Shown: one piece after another, positions 41,101 through 50,587 of the stretch
How positions within the stretch are numbered: position 1 is the first letter of the stretch
How the letters are laid out: every line of letters begins with the position of its first letter
Source of the DNA: Oegoconia quadripuncta
Lineage: Eukaryota > Arthropoda > Insecta > Lepidoptera > Autostichidae
Direction of reading: 5' to 3'
DNA length: 64,000 bases
Assembly (NCBI GenBank): GCA_949316235.1
Contig: OX438758.1
Span: 16,069,194 to 16,133,193, forward strand
Notes under the pieces: model-generated
Told to the model about the DNA's origin: nothing
The model's input: only the letters and a program-made list of their open reading frames with translations
The model's database searches: none
Made by a program: the position numbers and the translations under genes

Positions 41101-42199
41101 AGCCTTGTACGGACTAAAACAAGCAGCACGATGTTGGTTTGAAACTTTTGAAAAAGCTCTTATAGAAATGGGTTTTAAAAATTCATCAGTTGACCGCTGT
41201 CTCTATGTGCTAGATAAGGGTGATATTTCGAAGAACATCTACATTATTCTTTATGTAGATGACCTAGTGATAGCCACAGCCGATCTTAGTTCAATGAATA
41301 ATTTTAAAAGATATTTGATGAACAGATTTCGTATGGTTGATCTAAAAGACATTAAACTATTTTTGGGCATAAGAGTTGAAAGGTGTGGTGACAAAATTAC
41401 TTTGGATCAGAGCAGGTATATAAAAACAGTCTTACACAAATTCAATATGAATGACTGTAAAAGTATCGTCACCCCACTTGAAACGAAGTTGGATTACAAC
41501 GCGTTAAATTCAAATGAAATCATTGTGGCCCCTTGTAAAAATGTTATCGGTTGTTTAATGTATATAATGCTATGCACTCGGCCCGATTTAAGCGTAGCAG
41601 TAAACATCCTTAGTCGGTTCAGTAATAAGAACAATGGATGTCTTTGGACCTACTTAAAACGTTTACTTCGATATTTAAAAGGATCCATTGATCTAAGATT
41701 AACTTACGTTCGTGGAACTTATGAGAATGTTTTGAGTGTTTTTGTTGACTCAGATTGGGGAGGTAATGACTTAACAGACCGAAAAAGTACATCTGGTTAT
41801 GTATTTAAATTATTTGAGCGTTGTACTTTATGTTGGCAAACCAAGAGACAGTCATCAGTAGCTGCCTCATCGACTGAAGCAGAGTATATGGCTCTTTTTG
41901 AAGCCGTCAGAGAAGCTCTGTGGTTAAGGTCTCTGTCTAACAGCATTCATTTAAGTATTTCAAATCCTGTTCCTATTTACGAAGATAACAATGGATGCAT
42001 AAGTATTGCCAGTAACCCAACAAGTCATAAACGCTCTAAACACATCGACATTAAATACCATTTCTCTAGGGAACAAATAGAGAAAAATGTAATTAAAGCA
42101 ATTTATATTCCCACAGGTAATCAGCTGGCCGATATTTTTACAAAACCATTGGCGGGACCGAGGTTCATTGAACTGAGAGGAAAACTTGGACTTTTGTAG
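38123..42199 (+). CDS. copia Gag-Pol polyprotein, 1358 aa, intact
   Basis: A single frame from ATG 38123 to TAG 42197-42199. Order: Gag (UBN2-like helical part, residues 1-200), zinc knuckle CHHCGRKGHLRNDC (about 230), aspartic protease ILDSGASDHI (about 300), integrase with an HHCC finger (LWHQRLGHI, CEACINGKQ) and core residues HTDVCGP, YCDNGGEY and ALNGIAERM, then reverse transcriptase with HHMDVKTAFLNG and ILYVDDLVIA, then RNase H (FVDSDWGG, STEAEYMAL, KHIDIKYHFS). Integrase before reverse transcriptase defines Ty1/copia. No frameshift or stop is present, so the protein set looks functional. Confidence 0.97.
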   Translation: MDNLKMKRNIKQFDGEKYSVWKMRLRILLSELEVIDVIDNDFPGEPSNEWYKKDKLAKSTIVEYLSDSFLGFVKSDYNAKQIFDNLDAIYERKSLATQLALRKKLLSLKLQTDTPLIKHFRNFEDLLSELIAAGAKLEEMDKVSHLLLTLPNSYDGVITALETLAEDNLTLAFVKTRLLDQEIKILNENRDTSLKVLQAAVPHSPQNYPKKPMKSWKTKAKFKNTKIKCHHCGRKGHLRNDCYYYKKKKGQKFNNYETKRTLQTVQTTEPTNSSDFSGFAFMAGGYPEKDENSNKISFILDSGASDHIINREDLTQNFTLLDKPLKISVAKNGTFIMAIKKGTLEVTSNLGVSGTLQDVLYCPDVPYNLLSVRKIQNAGLTVIFNQNGTVQINDHRGKSVITGTGKCLNNFITIDFKIHISMLNVSALHKTVENNSDLWHQRLGHISKTKFLQLKGNDMFGDTERISQIKPKEDLCEACINGKQACLPFNKVKNKEHLKRPLFNVHTDVCGPITPSTLDGKNYFVIFVDEFTHYCATYLITHKSDVFVIFQDYVSKSSAHFNLNIVNLYCDNGGEYLSNDMKKYCVQKGISYHLTVPRTPALNGIAERMIRTVTEKARAMLVGSKLNKTFWGEAVLTATFLINISPTRALKVYKTPFEMWHGRKPHLKFLKIFGSTIFMHNKIRKTKFENKSSKGILVGYETNGYKVWVVETEKFVIVRDVVVDEINFLSSRPSLSSKGVAHENSCNPSDSMHTSPAKKVCKSDEVKSDIQKQTNDNLNENTSLGQVPNKSVRETDEHNGSSLSQDNKMLPNLRRSDRIKDLPKVSYNEDNIFQDYLLCAQSLVCQVPTSYKEIETRDDRLLWEQAIKEEINSLIENNTWTLVPKPKNKNIVDCKWIFTIKNDEFGNPLKYKARLVARGFSQKYEIDYNETFAPVARISSFRFILAFANQFNLLIHHMDVKTAFLNGELKEEIFMKVPEGIPCQSDQVCNLNKALYGLKQAARCWFETFEKALIEMGFKNSSVDRCLYVLDKGDISKNIYIILYVDDLVIATADLSSMNNFKRYLMNRFRMVDLKDIKLFLGIRVERCGDKITLDQSRYIKTVLHKFNMNDCKSIVTPLETKLDYNALNSNEIIVAPCKNVIGCLMYIMLCTRPDLSVAVNILSRFSNKNNGCLWTYLKRLLRYLKGSIDLRLTYVRGTYENVLSVFVDSDWGGNDLTDRKSTSGYVFKLFERCTLCWQTKRQSSVAASSTEAEYMALFEAVREALWLRSLSNSIHLSISNPVPIYEDNNGCISIASNPTSHKRSKHIDIKYHFSREQIEKNVIKAIYIPTGNQLADIFTKPLAGPRFIELRGKLGLL

Positions 42200-42464
42200 A
42201 TATTCGGCTCAGTAATATTGTGCAATTTGTGTTGACTGTTTACAATTAATAATTATAATTGAATTTCATTGGATTACTATTGAGGAATGGCCTGATTAGG
42301 TTTTTCTGGGTTTTCCCTAATCCTGCGCAACGAATGTTGGGTCATTTAGTGTCTGTATCCCCAGAAATAAGGAGAGCGTGCTAATTTTATTGTGTAAACT
42401 TAATTATAACAAATTAAGTAGTATAAAAAAAAAATATTTCATAGATTTATTTTTGAGGGGGGCG

Positions 42465-42728
42465 TGTTGGAATATAACAAAATATAAATCTATGTACAGT
42501 TTCATAATAATTTAGAACAAGGGTCTCTTGTTCTCATTCATGGAATCAATGCACAGCGGAAGGATCTACTTTTGTTAGGTCAGCCCCCTTACTTCGTTAC
42601 ATGCGCTTTACGTGTGCGGTTCAGTACTGTAGTGCACCTCTCCTTATAAATATATATTCAAATATATTTTAATTATCGTCGAACTTTAATAACTCTGTTT
42701 TTATTCAAAAGCCCCTCCATAACCTACA
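42465..42728 (+). repeat. copia 3' LTR
   Basis: 264 bp, apparently identical to the 5' LTR; supplies the polyadenylation region. Confidence 0.95.
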
Positions 42729-42789
42729 GATTTTGTGTAATATTTTTTATTATGATGCTGCCGATTCTGTATTATCAATAAAATAAAAC

Positions 42790-42880
42790 AGCCTTACACA
42801 TCACCACTGTTGAGGCACAGCCTCCTCTCACTGGGAGAGGATATGGGCATCCACCACGCAGGTAAAGCGTGACGTTAGCG
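42790..42880 (-). repeat. non-LTR retrotransposon 3' tail fragment (minus)
   Basis: Reverse-complemented, the stretch reads ...ctcccagtgagaggaggctgtgcctcaacagtgg...gtgtaaggctg, the same tail seen forward at 49155-49210 and related to 61230-61290. Tails of this type end insect non-LTR elements. Confidence 0.45.
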
Positions 42881-43626
42881 TTTTTAAGCCTCCCTTATAG
42901 GCCACAGACTTAACAAATGCCTTCTCTTGAAAACAACCGGGATAGAGAGATAGATAATGTGCCCTTCGAAGCATATATACACTCGTATTAAAATGCCACT
43001 AGCGGTTACCGATCCTGAGCGCCAGATATTGCTTAACTTCGTTAATCGAAAACGAATAGCGAAAGCGACTGCGCTACGAGTGCTTAGCATTCGATTTTAT
43101 AATCCCCAAAATAGGGTTACGTTAACGCGCGTCATGTAAGCGCATAAAATACACACCATGTGCTAGCACCTAGCATATACCCTCGCGAGGGGAGGCGAGT
43201 GCATCACTGTCCACACTCGTGCTTCGTTCAGTTTAGGGCTGTCTGTGCTTACCGTGTTCTATTTCGATGCATATTGATCGATCATCCACCATCTTCGTTT
43301 ACGCCATTTCTTTTTATGTGGTATATGTGCACGAAATGTTTGATAGCGGATAGAACAGCTACCGGTTACAACCATCTCTCTCGGCGGTATTCGCTCCAAA
43401 GAATATACAAAAACTACGGAGACAAGACAAAGAAAAAGAATATACAACAAAAGTCGCTCGCCGCAGCGCAGCTCACAGATTACTCAGATAATCAGCTGCC
43501 GGTCTGTGTGACCGTTTTTAAATTTAATAATCTACCAATAACTTGTGCTGCCAGTACTAAAAATACTAAATGGTAAATAGTATTTTTTAGCAATAAAGAA
43601 TTATTGTAAACCAAATAAAATACTCC
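42881..43626. other. spacer with one 88-codon plus-strand frame
   Basis: A frame with ATG at 43313 codes for a short basic peptide (RRYSLQRIYKNYGDKTKKKN) and stops at 43574-43576, followed by AATAAA at 43592 and 43614. It could be the end of a small gene whose 3' flank received the gypsy element, but no family is recognised. Confidence 0.3.
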
Positions 43627-43825
43627 AGTCTTGTTGCATATTGTCTATGATTGGATTTTGTCTATGCTTTAAAAAAGAAAATAAAAGAGACTTCTACTGG
43701 TAACTGACGAGACAAGACGGTGTTTGATTTCCTCCTGCCGCCGCTCCAGCTATCCCTAAACGAACCCCAACAAACATGGTGTCAGAAGTTGGTGGTTAAG
43801 AAGAGAAGACAGAAATAGATCGACA

Positions 43826-46800
43826 ATGACTACAGACAAGGTACACAACATAATTCTAGCAAATAATTTAAAACCATTGATCTTAACAAATGGCGGTACT
43901 AACGGAAATGACTTGGCAAATTCGTGTGAAAAATGGAAATTATGGAAACAAAAATTTAAAATCTACTTTGATGCCAACGACTTAGAAAAGGTTTCCAATA
44001 ATAAGCAGATAGCTATTTTTTTGAACTCAATAGGGGACGAAGGCCTAGACATATACAATTCATTCGACCTCGACACGTCTAAAGAAACGCTAGCAAGTAT
44101 TTTAGCTAAATTTGATGCCAAATTCAACCCTTGTCAGAATATAACGGTTGAAAGATATAATTTTTTCACAAGATACCAAAAAATAGACGAAACTTTAGAT
44201 GAATACGTTACGATTTTGAATAATTTATCGTCTGGATGCGACTTCAAAGAATTAAAAGAATCCCTGGTGAAGGATATGTTTGTGATAGGTATTAGAAGCC
44301 TAAACATAAAAGAAAAATTATTACAACTAGAAAACCTTACGGATGTTAACGATGCAGTCAGATTTGCCAAAAATATGGAATTATCACAAGAAAGGTCCAA
44401 ACATCTACAGAGCGATTCCACAATTCAGATACAGGCAATATCCAAAAACTCGCATCAGAGCAGAAGAATGTCATCTACACCAAAAAAGAATTATCGAAGT
44501 CAACGATCATCTTCAAGAAGTTCATCTCCGTATGGGAACAACAATAGCTACCGGCAGTACAACAATTCTTTTTCAGCTAATTTCAGGTCCAACAGCTCAA
44601 GCAGGAATAATTGTAACAAATGTGGGCAACTTCATCGCTACAAGTGTCCAGCCCTGGGAAAAACCTGTATGATTTGCAAGAAACACAACCATTTTGCTAA
44701 ATGTTGCTTCTATAGAGATAAAAACAACACCAAAAATGTAAGTCAAATACTAAGTCACAATAATCAAGAAAAGAGGGTAGATTGTAATGAATTCATTATT
44801 GGTACTATTAACAATGTTGAAAATAATTCTCCAAATTCTCAAAATTGGTACATAAATGTAAATTGTTTTGGCAACATATTGAAATGTAAAATAGACACTG
44901 GTGCAGATATAAATGTTATCTCCATCTATAACTTAAAAAAATTAGAATCAAACTGTAATGTTAAAATGCCTATTCAGAACACAAATAATAAAATTTTTAC
45001 ATTTTCAGGACAATTAATTGAAAATATAGGCTATGTAAACATTTTATGCAATTTTGACAATAATCAACATAGAGAAATAAAATTCATTGTGGTAACATGT
45101 GACTGTGAGACAATATTAGGTTGGAAAACATCAGAAGAATGTGGCATTGTCAAAAGACTGTTCAAACTAACAAATAATTTAACGCAACAACTAACCACTA
45201 ATCAAAATAACAGGTCAGTACAGTCCATTATTAACAATTACTCTGATACATTTCAAGGATTAGGATGTCTACCTAATAAAGTCAATTTGGATTTAGATAA
45301 AAACATACAACCAAAAATTTGCCCTGTTCGCAGAATTCCTTATGCTTTACAGTCAAAGTTAAAAAATGAACTCGAACGAATGGAGAAATTACAAGTCATA
45401 GAAAAAGTAACTAAGCCGACTGACTGGGTTAATTCTATTGTTTTAGTACAGAAACCTAATGGTAATTTACGTATTTGCCTTGACCCTAGAAATTTGAACA
45501 AAGCAATAAAAAGACCTCATTTTCCCTATCCTACATTTGATGATTTACGCTCTCAGGTAGCGGGGACATCAGTATTTTCAAGATTAGATGCTAATTCAGG
45601 CTATTGGATGCTAAAATTAAATCCGGAGAGTAGTGACCTCTGTACATTTAGCACTCCATTTGGCAGATATAAATTTTTAAGACTACCATACGGTATAAAT
45701 TCGGCTGGAGAAATTTTTCATAGAGTAATGTCAGATTTGTTTAGTGACCTTCCAGGAGTAGCCATATTTGTCGATGACATCTTAGTCTATGGTTCTAGTC
45801 AAGCGGAGCATGACGAACGCTTAAAAAATGTTTTAAATAGAGCCAGAGAAGTAAATTTAAAATTTAACAAGTCAAAGTGTGAATTTTCTAAAGAAGAAGT
45901 GTCATATATAGGTCATGTATTTAATAAAAATGGTGTATCACCAGACATGTCAAAAGTTAAAGCTATTGTCGACTTGCCTACACCAAAAAACGTCAAAGAT
46001 CTTCAACGGTTCTTGGGAATGATCAATTATCTTGGTTCATATATTCCTAATTTATCACAAGAAACTAGTCTACTTAGAGACCTACTTAAAAAACAAAATA
46101 TTTGGCAATGGACTTATCATCATGATGAACAATTCAAAAAATTAAAATCACTCATTTGTCAATATCCTGTCTTAGTTCACTTTGATATGAAAAAACCGGT
46201 AAGAATGTCAGTAGATTCGTCTAAAAATGCAGTTGGTGCAGTAATTTTTCATGGTCAGAATCCCATTGCCTATGCCTCAAAGTCATTAACGAATTCACAA
46301 GAAAATTATGCACAAATTGAGAAAGAGCTATATGCAATAGTCTTTGGATGCAAGAAATTTCATCAATACATCTATGGGAGAACAACTTATGTGGAAACTG
46401 ATCATCAACCTCTAGTAACTTTATTCAAAAAATCACTTTCAGATGTCCCGGCAAGACTTCAAAGAATGATGATTGCTATACAATCCTATGACCTAATTGT
46501 TTCTTATACAAAGGGATCGGAAATGTATATTTCTGACACATTGTCTCGTGCACCAAGTCCAAATACAAAGGCAGATAAATTTGATTTTGAAGAATTGGAC
46601 CATAACATTGTATGTCAGGTGAATTTACTAACCTCAAACTTAGCCATTACGCAAGAAAAATTGGATAAAATTTTGTCACAGACTAAAGCAGATGAGTCTC
46701 TTAAAAAACTAACTGAGTATTTTATGGAGGGATGGCCCAAATGTAAACAACACTGTGATCCATTAGTTTTACAATACTGGAATATCCGTGATGAAATAAA

Positions 46801-47971
46801 TGTAATAAATGACCTAGTTTTCAAAAATCAATCTGTAATAATTCCAAAGTCCATGAGACAAGAAATATTATCAATTTTGCATGAAGGTCATATGGGTATT
46901 GAAAAAACAAAAAGTCTAGCACGTGGTATTGTTTATTGGCCTAACATCAATCAGGATATCGAAACTAAAGTCAATCAATGTGGAACTTGCATAACTTACA
47001 GTTCAAATAAAACAAAGGAAACTTTATTACCTCATGAACAACCTTTTTTGCCCTGGCAAAAAGTTGCTACAGATCTGTTTGATTATAATAACAAAAAATA
47101 TTTGTTAATTGTTGACTATTACTCTAATTACATTGAGATAGCAAGTTTAAATAAAGATCATAGAAGTAGCACAGTCATAACACATTGTAAGTCAATATTT
47201 GCACGCCATGGTATCCCATTGCAACTGGTAAGTGATGGAGGACCTCCATTCAATTCCAGAGAATTTAAAAGCTTTTTGAGAGATTGGGATATCGAGCATA
47301 TAACATCGAGTCCTTACTTGCCTAGATCAAACGGACTTGCTGAAATATCTGTAAAAATAATTCAAAACATTTTGAGAAAGTGTGAACTATCAAATACTGA
47401 TATTTATATTGGTCTATTACAGTACAGAACTACACCTAGAAGTAATTTAAAGTCACCTTCTGAATTGTTGATGTCTAGAACATTAAGAACTAAATTACCT
47501 ACAAATACAAACTCTTTAAAGCCTAAAATTGTCAAATTTTCTGAGCATTCACAGCACAAGGCTGAGATGCTAAGCAAGAGAAAGTCATATTATGATAAGA
47601 CTGCCAAGATTCCTGAAACATTTCAAGTTAATGATCAGGTTTATTTTAAAAGAAATCCTAATGATGTCACTTGGTCGAAGGGTAATATTGTGTCTAAAAC
47701 GGAATTTCCTAGGTCTTATATAGTCAAAGATGAAAATGGTGTAACTTATAGGAGAAATACACAGCATATTAAATTGTTTAAGTCTAACTTGTCAAAGTCC
47801 AGTGTAAATTGTCACAAGTCACAGTCTAATAACCTAACAAGTACTAACTGTCAGGCAAATAAGAGTAAAACATTTTTACAGTCAAGCCACAAGACTGATA
47901 ATAGTAACAAATTAAAGTCAAGCCTGAAACAAAGCAGTCCAAAATCCTTACCGAAGGGGAGGATGATATAA
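43826..47971 (+). CDS. gypsy Gag-Pol polyprotein, 1381 aa, C-terminal tail lost
   Basis: Frame from ATG 43826. Gag (residues 1-250) ends in two Cys/His knuckles (CNKCGQLHRYKC and CMICKKHNHFAKCC); protease KIDTGADINVIS; reverse transcriptase with RLDANSGYWMLKL and AIFVDDILVYGS; RNase H with MSVDSSKNAVGAV and VETDHQPLVTL; integrase with the HHCC region (LHEGHMGIEKT, CGTCITY) and core DLFDY, VSDGGPPFNS and NGLAEISVK. The reverse transcriptase to integrase order defines Ty3/gypsy, and Gag and Pol are fused in one frame. A change in a GGGG run near 47958 brings a stop at 47971; the tail continues in another frame at 47995-48348. All enzymatic domains are complete. Confidence 0.95.
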   Translation: MTTDKVHNIILANNLKPLILTNGGTNGNDLANSCEKWKLWKQKFKIYFDANDLEKVSNNKQIAIFLNSIGDEGLDIYNSFDLDTSKETLASILAKFDAKFNPCQNITVERYNFFTRYQKIDETLDEYVTILNNLSSGCDFKELKESLVKDMFVIGIRSLNIKEKLLQLENLTDVNDAVRFAKNMELSQERSKHLQSDSTIQIQAISKNSHQSRRMSSTPKKNYRSQRSSSRSSSPYGNNNSYRQYNNSFSANFRSNSSSRNNCNKCGQLHRYKCPALGKTCMICKKHNHFAKCCFYRDKNNTKNVSQILSHNNQEKRVDCNEFIIGTINNVENNSPNSQNWYINVNCFGNILKCKIDTGADINVISIYNLKKLESNCNVKMPIQNTNNKIFTFSGQLIENIGYVNILCNFDNNQHREIKFIVVTCDCETILGWKTSEECGIVKRLFKLTNNLTQQLTTNQNNRSVQSIINNYSDTFQGLGCLPNKVNLDLDKNIQPKICPVRRIPYALQSKLKNELERMEKLQVIEKVTKPTDWVNSIVLVQKPNGNLRICLDPRNLNKAIKRPHFPYPTFDDLRSQVAGTSVFSRLDANSGYWMLKLNPESSDLCTFSTPFGRYKFLRLPYGINSAGEIFHRVMSDLFSDLPGVAIFVDDILVYGSSQAEHDERLKNVLNRAREVNLKFNKSKCEFSKEEVSYIGHVFNKNGVSPDMSKVKAIVDLPTPKNVKDLQRFLGMINYLGSYIPNLSQETSLLRDLLKKQNIWQWTYHHDEQFKKLKSLICQYPVLVHFDMKKPVRMSVDSSKNAVGAVIFHGQNPIAYASKSLTNSQENYAQIEKELYAIVFGCKKFHQYIYGRTTYVETDHQPLVTLFKKSLSDVPARLQRMMIAIQSYDLIVSYTKGSEMYISDTLSRAPSPNTKADKFDFEELDHNIVCQVNLLTSNLAITQEKLDKILSQTKADESLKKLTEYFMEGWPKCKQHCDPLVLQYWNIRDEINVINDLVFKNQSVIIPKSMRQEILSILHEGHMGIEKTKSLARGIVYWPNINQDIETKVNQCGTCITYSSNKTKETLLPHEQPFLPWQKVATDLFDYNNKKYLLIVDYYSNYIEIASLNKDHRSSTVITHCKSIFARHGIPLQLVSDGGPPFNSREFKSFLRDWDIEHITSSPYLPRSNGLAEISVKIIQNILRKCELSNTDIYIGLLQYRTTPRSNLKSPSELLMSRTLRTKLPTNTNSLKPKIVKFSEHSQHKAEMLSKRKSYYDKTAKIPETFQVNDQVYFKRNPNDVTWSKGNIVSKTEFPRSYIVKDENGVTYRRNTQHIKLFKSNLSKSSVNCHKSQSNNLTSTNCQANKSKTFLQSSHKTDNSNKLKSSLKQSSPKSLPKGRMI

Positions 47972-47994
47972 AGTATTATTATATTCCTAGTTAT

Positions 47995-48348
47995 ATGGAA
48001 AATCAGTCAGGTCTAAGAGAAAACAATTTGTCTAGAGATGAGTCATTCATTTCGTTTCAGTCTAGTCAGTCCAATAATTCAATGCAGTCAGAAAAGTCTA
48101 GTGAGACAGTAGAATCAAACAATTTAGAGTCACCTTTATTTGTAGAAGTCAATGAAAACCTCTCGAACGATAACGAATTTTTGCCTGAAAACCAAGTCTT
48201 ATCTTCGACAAATAGTATGTCAAGTCAAAGTACAGTCAAACAAAACTTACCTATAGTAATTGAATCAGCCATGGGTAGTAGTACACCCACAACTAGGTAC
48301 AGTTCAAGAGGTAGACAAATAAAAGAAACAAAAAGATTAAATTTGTAA
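47995..48348 (+). pseudogene. displaced C-terminal tail of the gypsy polyprotein
   Basis: This frame is open from just after the polyprotein stop and codes for a Ser/Asn/Glu-rich tail ending TRYSSRGRQIKETKRLNL. That end resembles the basic C-termini of many gypsy Pol proteins. There is no env-like signal peptide or membrane segment, so it is read as the original tail set off by a one-base shift near 47958. Confidence 0.75.
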
Positions 48349-48794
48349 TTGATATATAATATTTATTGACATTTCACTAATTAATTCTTATGAGCTATTG
48401 ACATTGTATAATTATTAATTAAGTAAAATGATAAGTATGACAAAGTTATTTTTAACTGAACTCTTGCATGTTATATAAATTGATTTCAATAATGTACCTC
48501 ATGTCTTGTAACATTTATAAATTGTGTGTAATAATTAATTTAATTTTTCATGTTTATTTACAATGAAGGTCATGTCAAATGAAACTGTCAAAGTTAAATG
48601 TCAAAGTCAAAATTTATTATTTTTTTAATTATAAGGAAAGGGCATGTTGCATATTGTCTATGATTGGATTTTGTCTATGCTTTAAAAAAGAAAATAAAAG
48701 AGACTTCTACTGGTAACTGACGAGACAAGACGGTGTTTGATTTCCTCCTGCCGCCGCTCCAGCTATCCCTAAACGAACCCCAACAAACAAGTCT

Positions 48795-48954
48795 CAAAAC
48801 AATTTTCTCCTGCTGTAGTACTAATAGCGTCCGACAATTCATAAAAGAGTTGGCGGAGTTGCTTATTAGCAACCTCCTACCTACCTATGTAGGAGAGCTC
48901 GAGGCACAGATCAATATTGTGGCTCGAGGCGATACACTTATTTTAATTATGTAA
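48795..48954 (+). pseudogene. exon-like frame at the 3' flank of the gypsy element
   Basis: Directly after the right target duplication the frame SLKTIFSCCSTNSVRQFIKE runs to LISNLLPTYVGELEAQIN and ARGDTLILIM, ending TAA 48952-48954. Across the empty site it would continue into ccagtct on the left, where an acceptor-like CAG precedes tct. It may be a small last exon, but no family is recognised. Confidence 0.3.
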
Positions 48955-49690
48955 ATATCATATTTTTTATTTCATAAGTTTTTGTTGAGTGATTATTCTA
49001 TGAATAAAATCGTCTGCCAACATTTGTTATCTATGAGATACCCTATATAAAATTAAGATTTTTTTTTATTTGCCGCGTTTTTCCTGATCACGTTTTTGTT
49101 AGCCATACTCCATGTTTCTTAGCCTCTCAGCATAGAGTAATATAAAATACGGGGCCTCTCAGTGAGAGGAGGCTGTGCCTCAATAGTGGAGACGTGTAAG
49201 GCTGATGAAGTACACAGTTTCATGACGATTTATAAATAATAAATATGTCCCAAGGGCAGCGGTATGCGGAGTATGCGTAACGCAAAGGAAATCCTCGTAA
49301 AAAAGGGAACCCACCCATTCTAAGGGTTATGAATCTCACTGGCTATGTAATACATGTGGAATCTTGTAATCAGAGCAGGACACTACTGAAGACCTACTTG
49401 CTGGTCTACTTTTTATATCAAACGAAATAATAAAATCCCAACCGACCGCACTATTACCATCCTAATTGCAGAGAATAATTCGGCATACATTGCTGGGAGG
49501 CTTGGTTCTGTTAATTAAAATATCCTTATTTCAACCAGCAATGTTTGCCGAATTTTATTGGTCTTTGCATAAAGCAAATTAGATTTCCTAAAAATAGGTT
49601 AGTGTAATAAATAAGCCTTAAAAACGTACGCTGTGGGAGCCGGCTTCGGTGCAATATAATAATCGACGCCCTTGCAAGAGGCCACGCCCT
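48955..49690. other. spacer with repeat fragments
   Basis: Contains a non-LTR 3' tail fragment at 49155-49210 (ctctcagtgagaggaggctgtgcctc...aaggctgatga) and the inverted repeat at 49478-49553. No gene. Confidence 0.45.
49478..49553. repeat. short inverted repeat / small MITE
   Basis: AATTCGGCATACATTGCTGG faces ccagcaatgtttgccgaatt, about 35 bp apart. A related single arm occurs near 59411-59450 (gaattcggcataggtacattgctggttg), so this is a dispersed element. Confidence 0.6.
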
Positions 49691-49696
49691 CTCTAA

Positions 49697-50028
49697 GGCC
49701 CGTATTAATAAACCAATCTCAATACAAGTCTTGAGGCTGTATCAACCGAGATGCGTCTTAAGAAGTTGACGCTATCTCAAGGTCCGTGCTAATTTATAAA
49801 CCAATCTTGAGGTCTACTCAGCTGAGATCACTTCTCAAGTATTCGCCTCACCGGCGAATGAATGATAGTCTTGAGTTTCGTTTATTATTACGCGCACCTC
49901 TCAAGTAAGTACTGCTTGAGTGTGCACGTGCTTGTCAGGTCTCAAGTTAGGTTTATTAATCAACACGTTTACTTGAGACCAGTCACAAGACTGTTCTCAA
50001 TCTTGAGAATGATATATTAATACGGGCC
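49697..50028. mobile_element. Harbinger-type MITE, 332 bp, TSD TAA
   Basis: The left end GGCCCGTATTAATAAACC faces tattaatacgggcc at the right, with TAA on both sides (49694-49696 and 50029-50031). A 3-bp TWA duplication fits PIF/Harbinger. Internally CTTGAGA/TCTCAAG blocks occur many times in both orientations. A shorter, more diverged copy is at 51966-52237. Confidence 0.85.
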
Positions 50029-50031
50029 TAA

Positions 50032-50587
50032 ATGTCGGACCCTGAATATTGTGTAGTACATACATAGGCCTTTTAGAGTTGAATTGTTATTTTGTTTCTT
50101 TCACTCCAATTAAAGCAAAGGGACTGAGGTAAACAGACCAATTACAAACCATCAAATGTCACCTATTTAATTTTCTGAAATTATTTTTTTTTCATCTGAA
50201 ATAAAAAATCATAATCCACATTTGAAGACCTTAAGAAGAATCTGGCACACGCCCTAAAGTCGAAGTGGTCAAAGAAACAGACTTTGCACCAAGTTATAGC
50301 ACGTTAGCGGTGGCCTTATAGTATTCTATTCTTACCACTTTTCTGTAACTGTATTTTCTTTTCTGTTGTGAAATAAAGTGTATTTGTATTATATTTACCT
50401 AAATCTAAGGCTGTGGCAAATCTTGCAAATCAATGTTGGTAGAGCGCTCTGTTGCGCAATGACTCGGCTAAGGCGCGGTTTCGGATACTTTTATTTAGTA
50501 TGTCTTTACACATAACAAACAACATACGCTTAGTAAATAAGTAACCAGTAAATGTACTTTTTAAAATAATTTTTAATTAAACTTGCA
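50032..50587. other. 3' flank of the odorant-binding protein gene
   Basis: No gene recognised. On the minus strand this lies downstream of the odorant-binding protein gene; no repeat family was identified. Confidence 0.4.

Larger units (their letters stand above)
37764..42728 (+). mobile_element. copia LTR retrotransposon, full length, 4965 bp, TSD GATTT
   Basis: Two 264-bp LTRs (37764-38027 and 42465-42728) begin TGTTGGAATATAAC and end CCATAACCTACA. They appear identical base for base. GATTT flanks both sides (37759-37763 and 42729-42733). A primer site follows the left LTR and a G-rich polypurine tract (gaggggggcg) precedes the right one. Identical LTRs plus an intact polyprotein mean recent insertion. 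Confidence 0.97.
43632..48789 (+). mobile_element. Ty3/gypsy LTR retrotransposon, full length, 5158 bp, TSD AGTCT
   Basis: Two short LTRs of 145 bp (43632-43776 and 48645-48789) begin TGTTGCATATTGTC and end CCCCAACAAACA. AGTCT flanks both sides (43627-43631 and 48790-48794). The left LTR is followed by TGGTGTCAGAAG, a CCA-matching primer site for a tRNA 3' end. A purine-rich aaggaaagggca precedes the right LTR. The LTRs look identical. Confidence 0.96.

Noticed and set aside
43160..43576. 138-codon plus-strand frame
   Set aside because: Only the last part (from 43313) looks at all like protein, and nothing supports the longer start; kept only as a note in the spacer entry.
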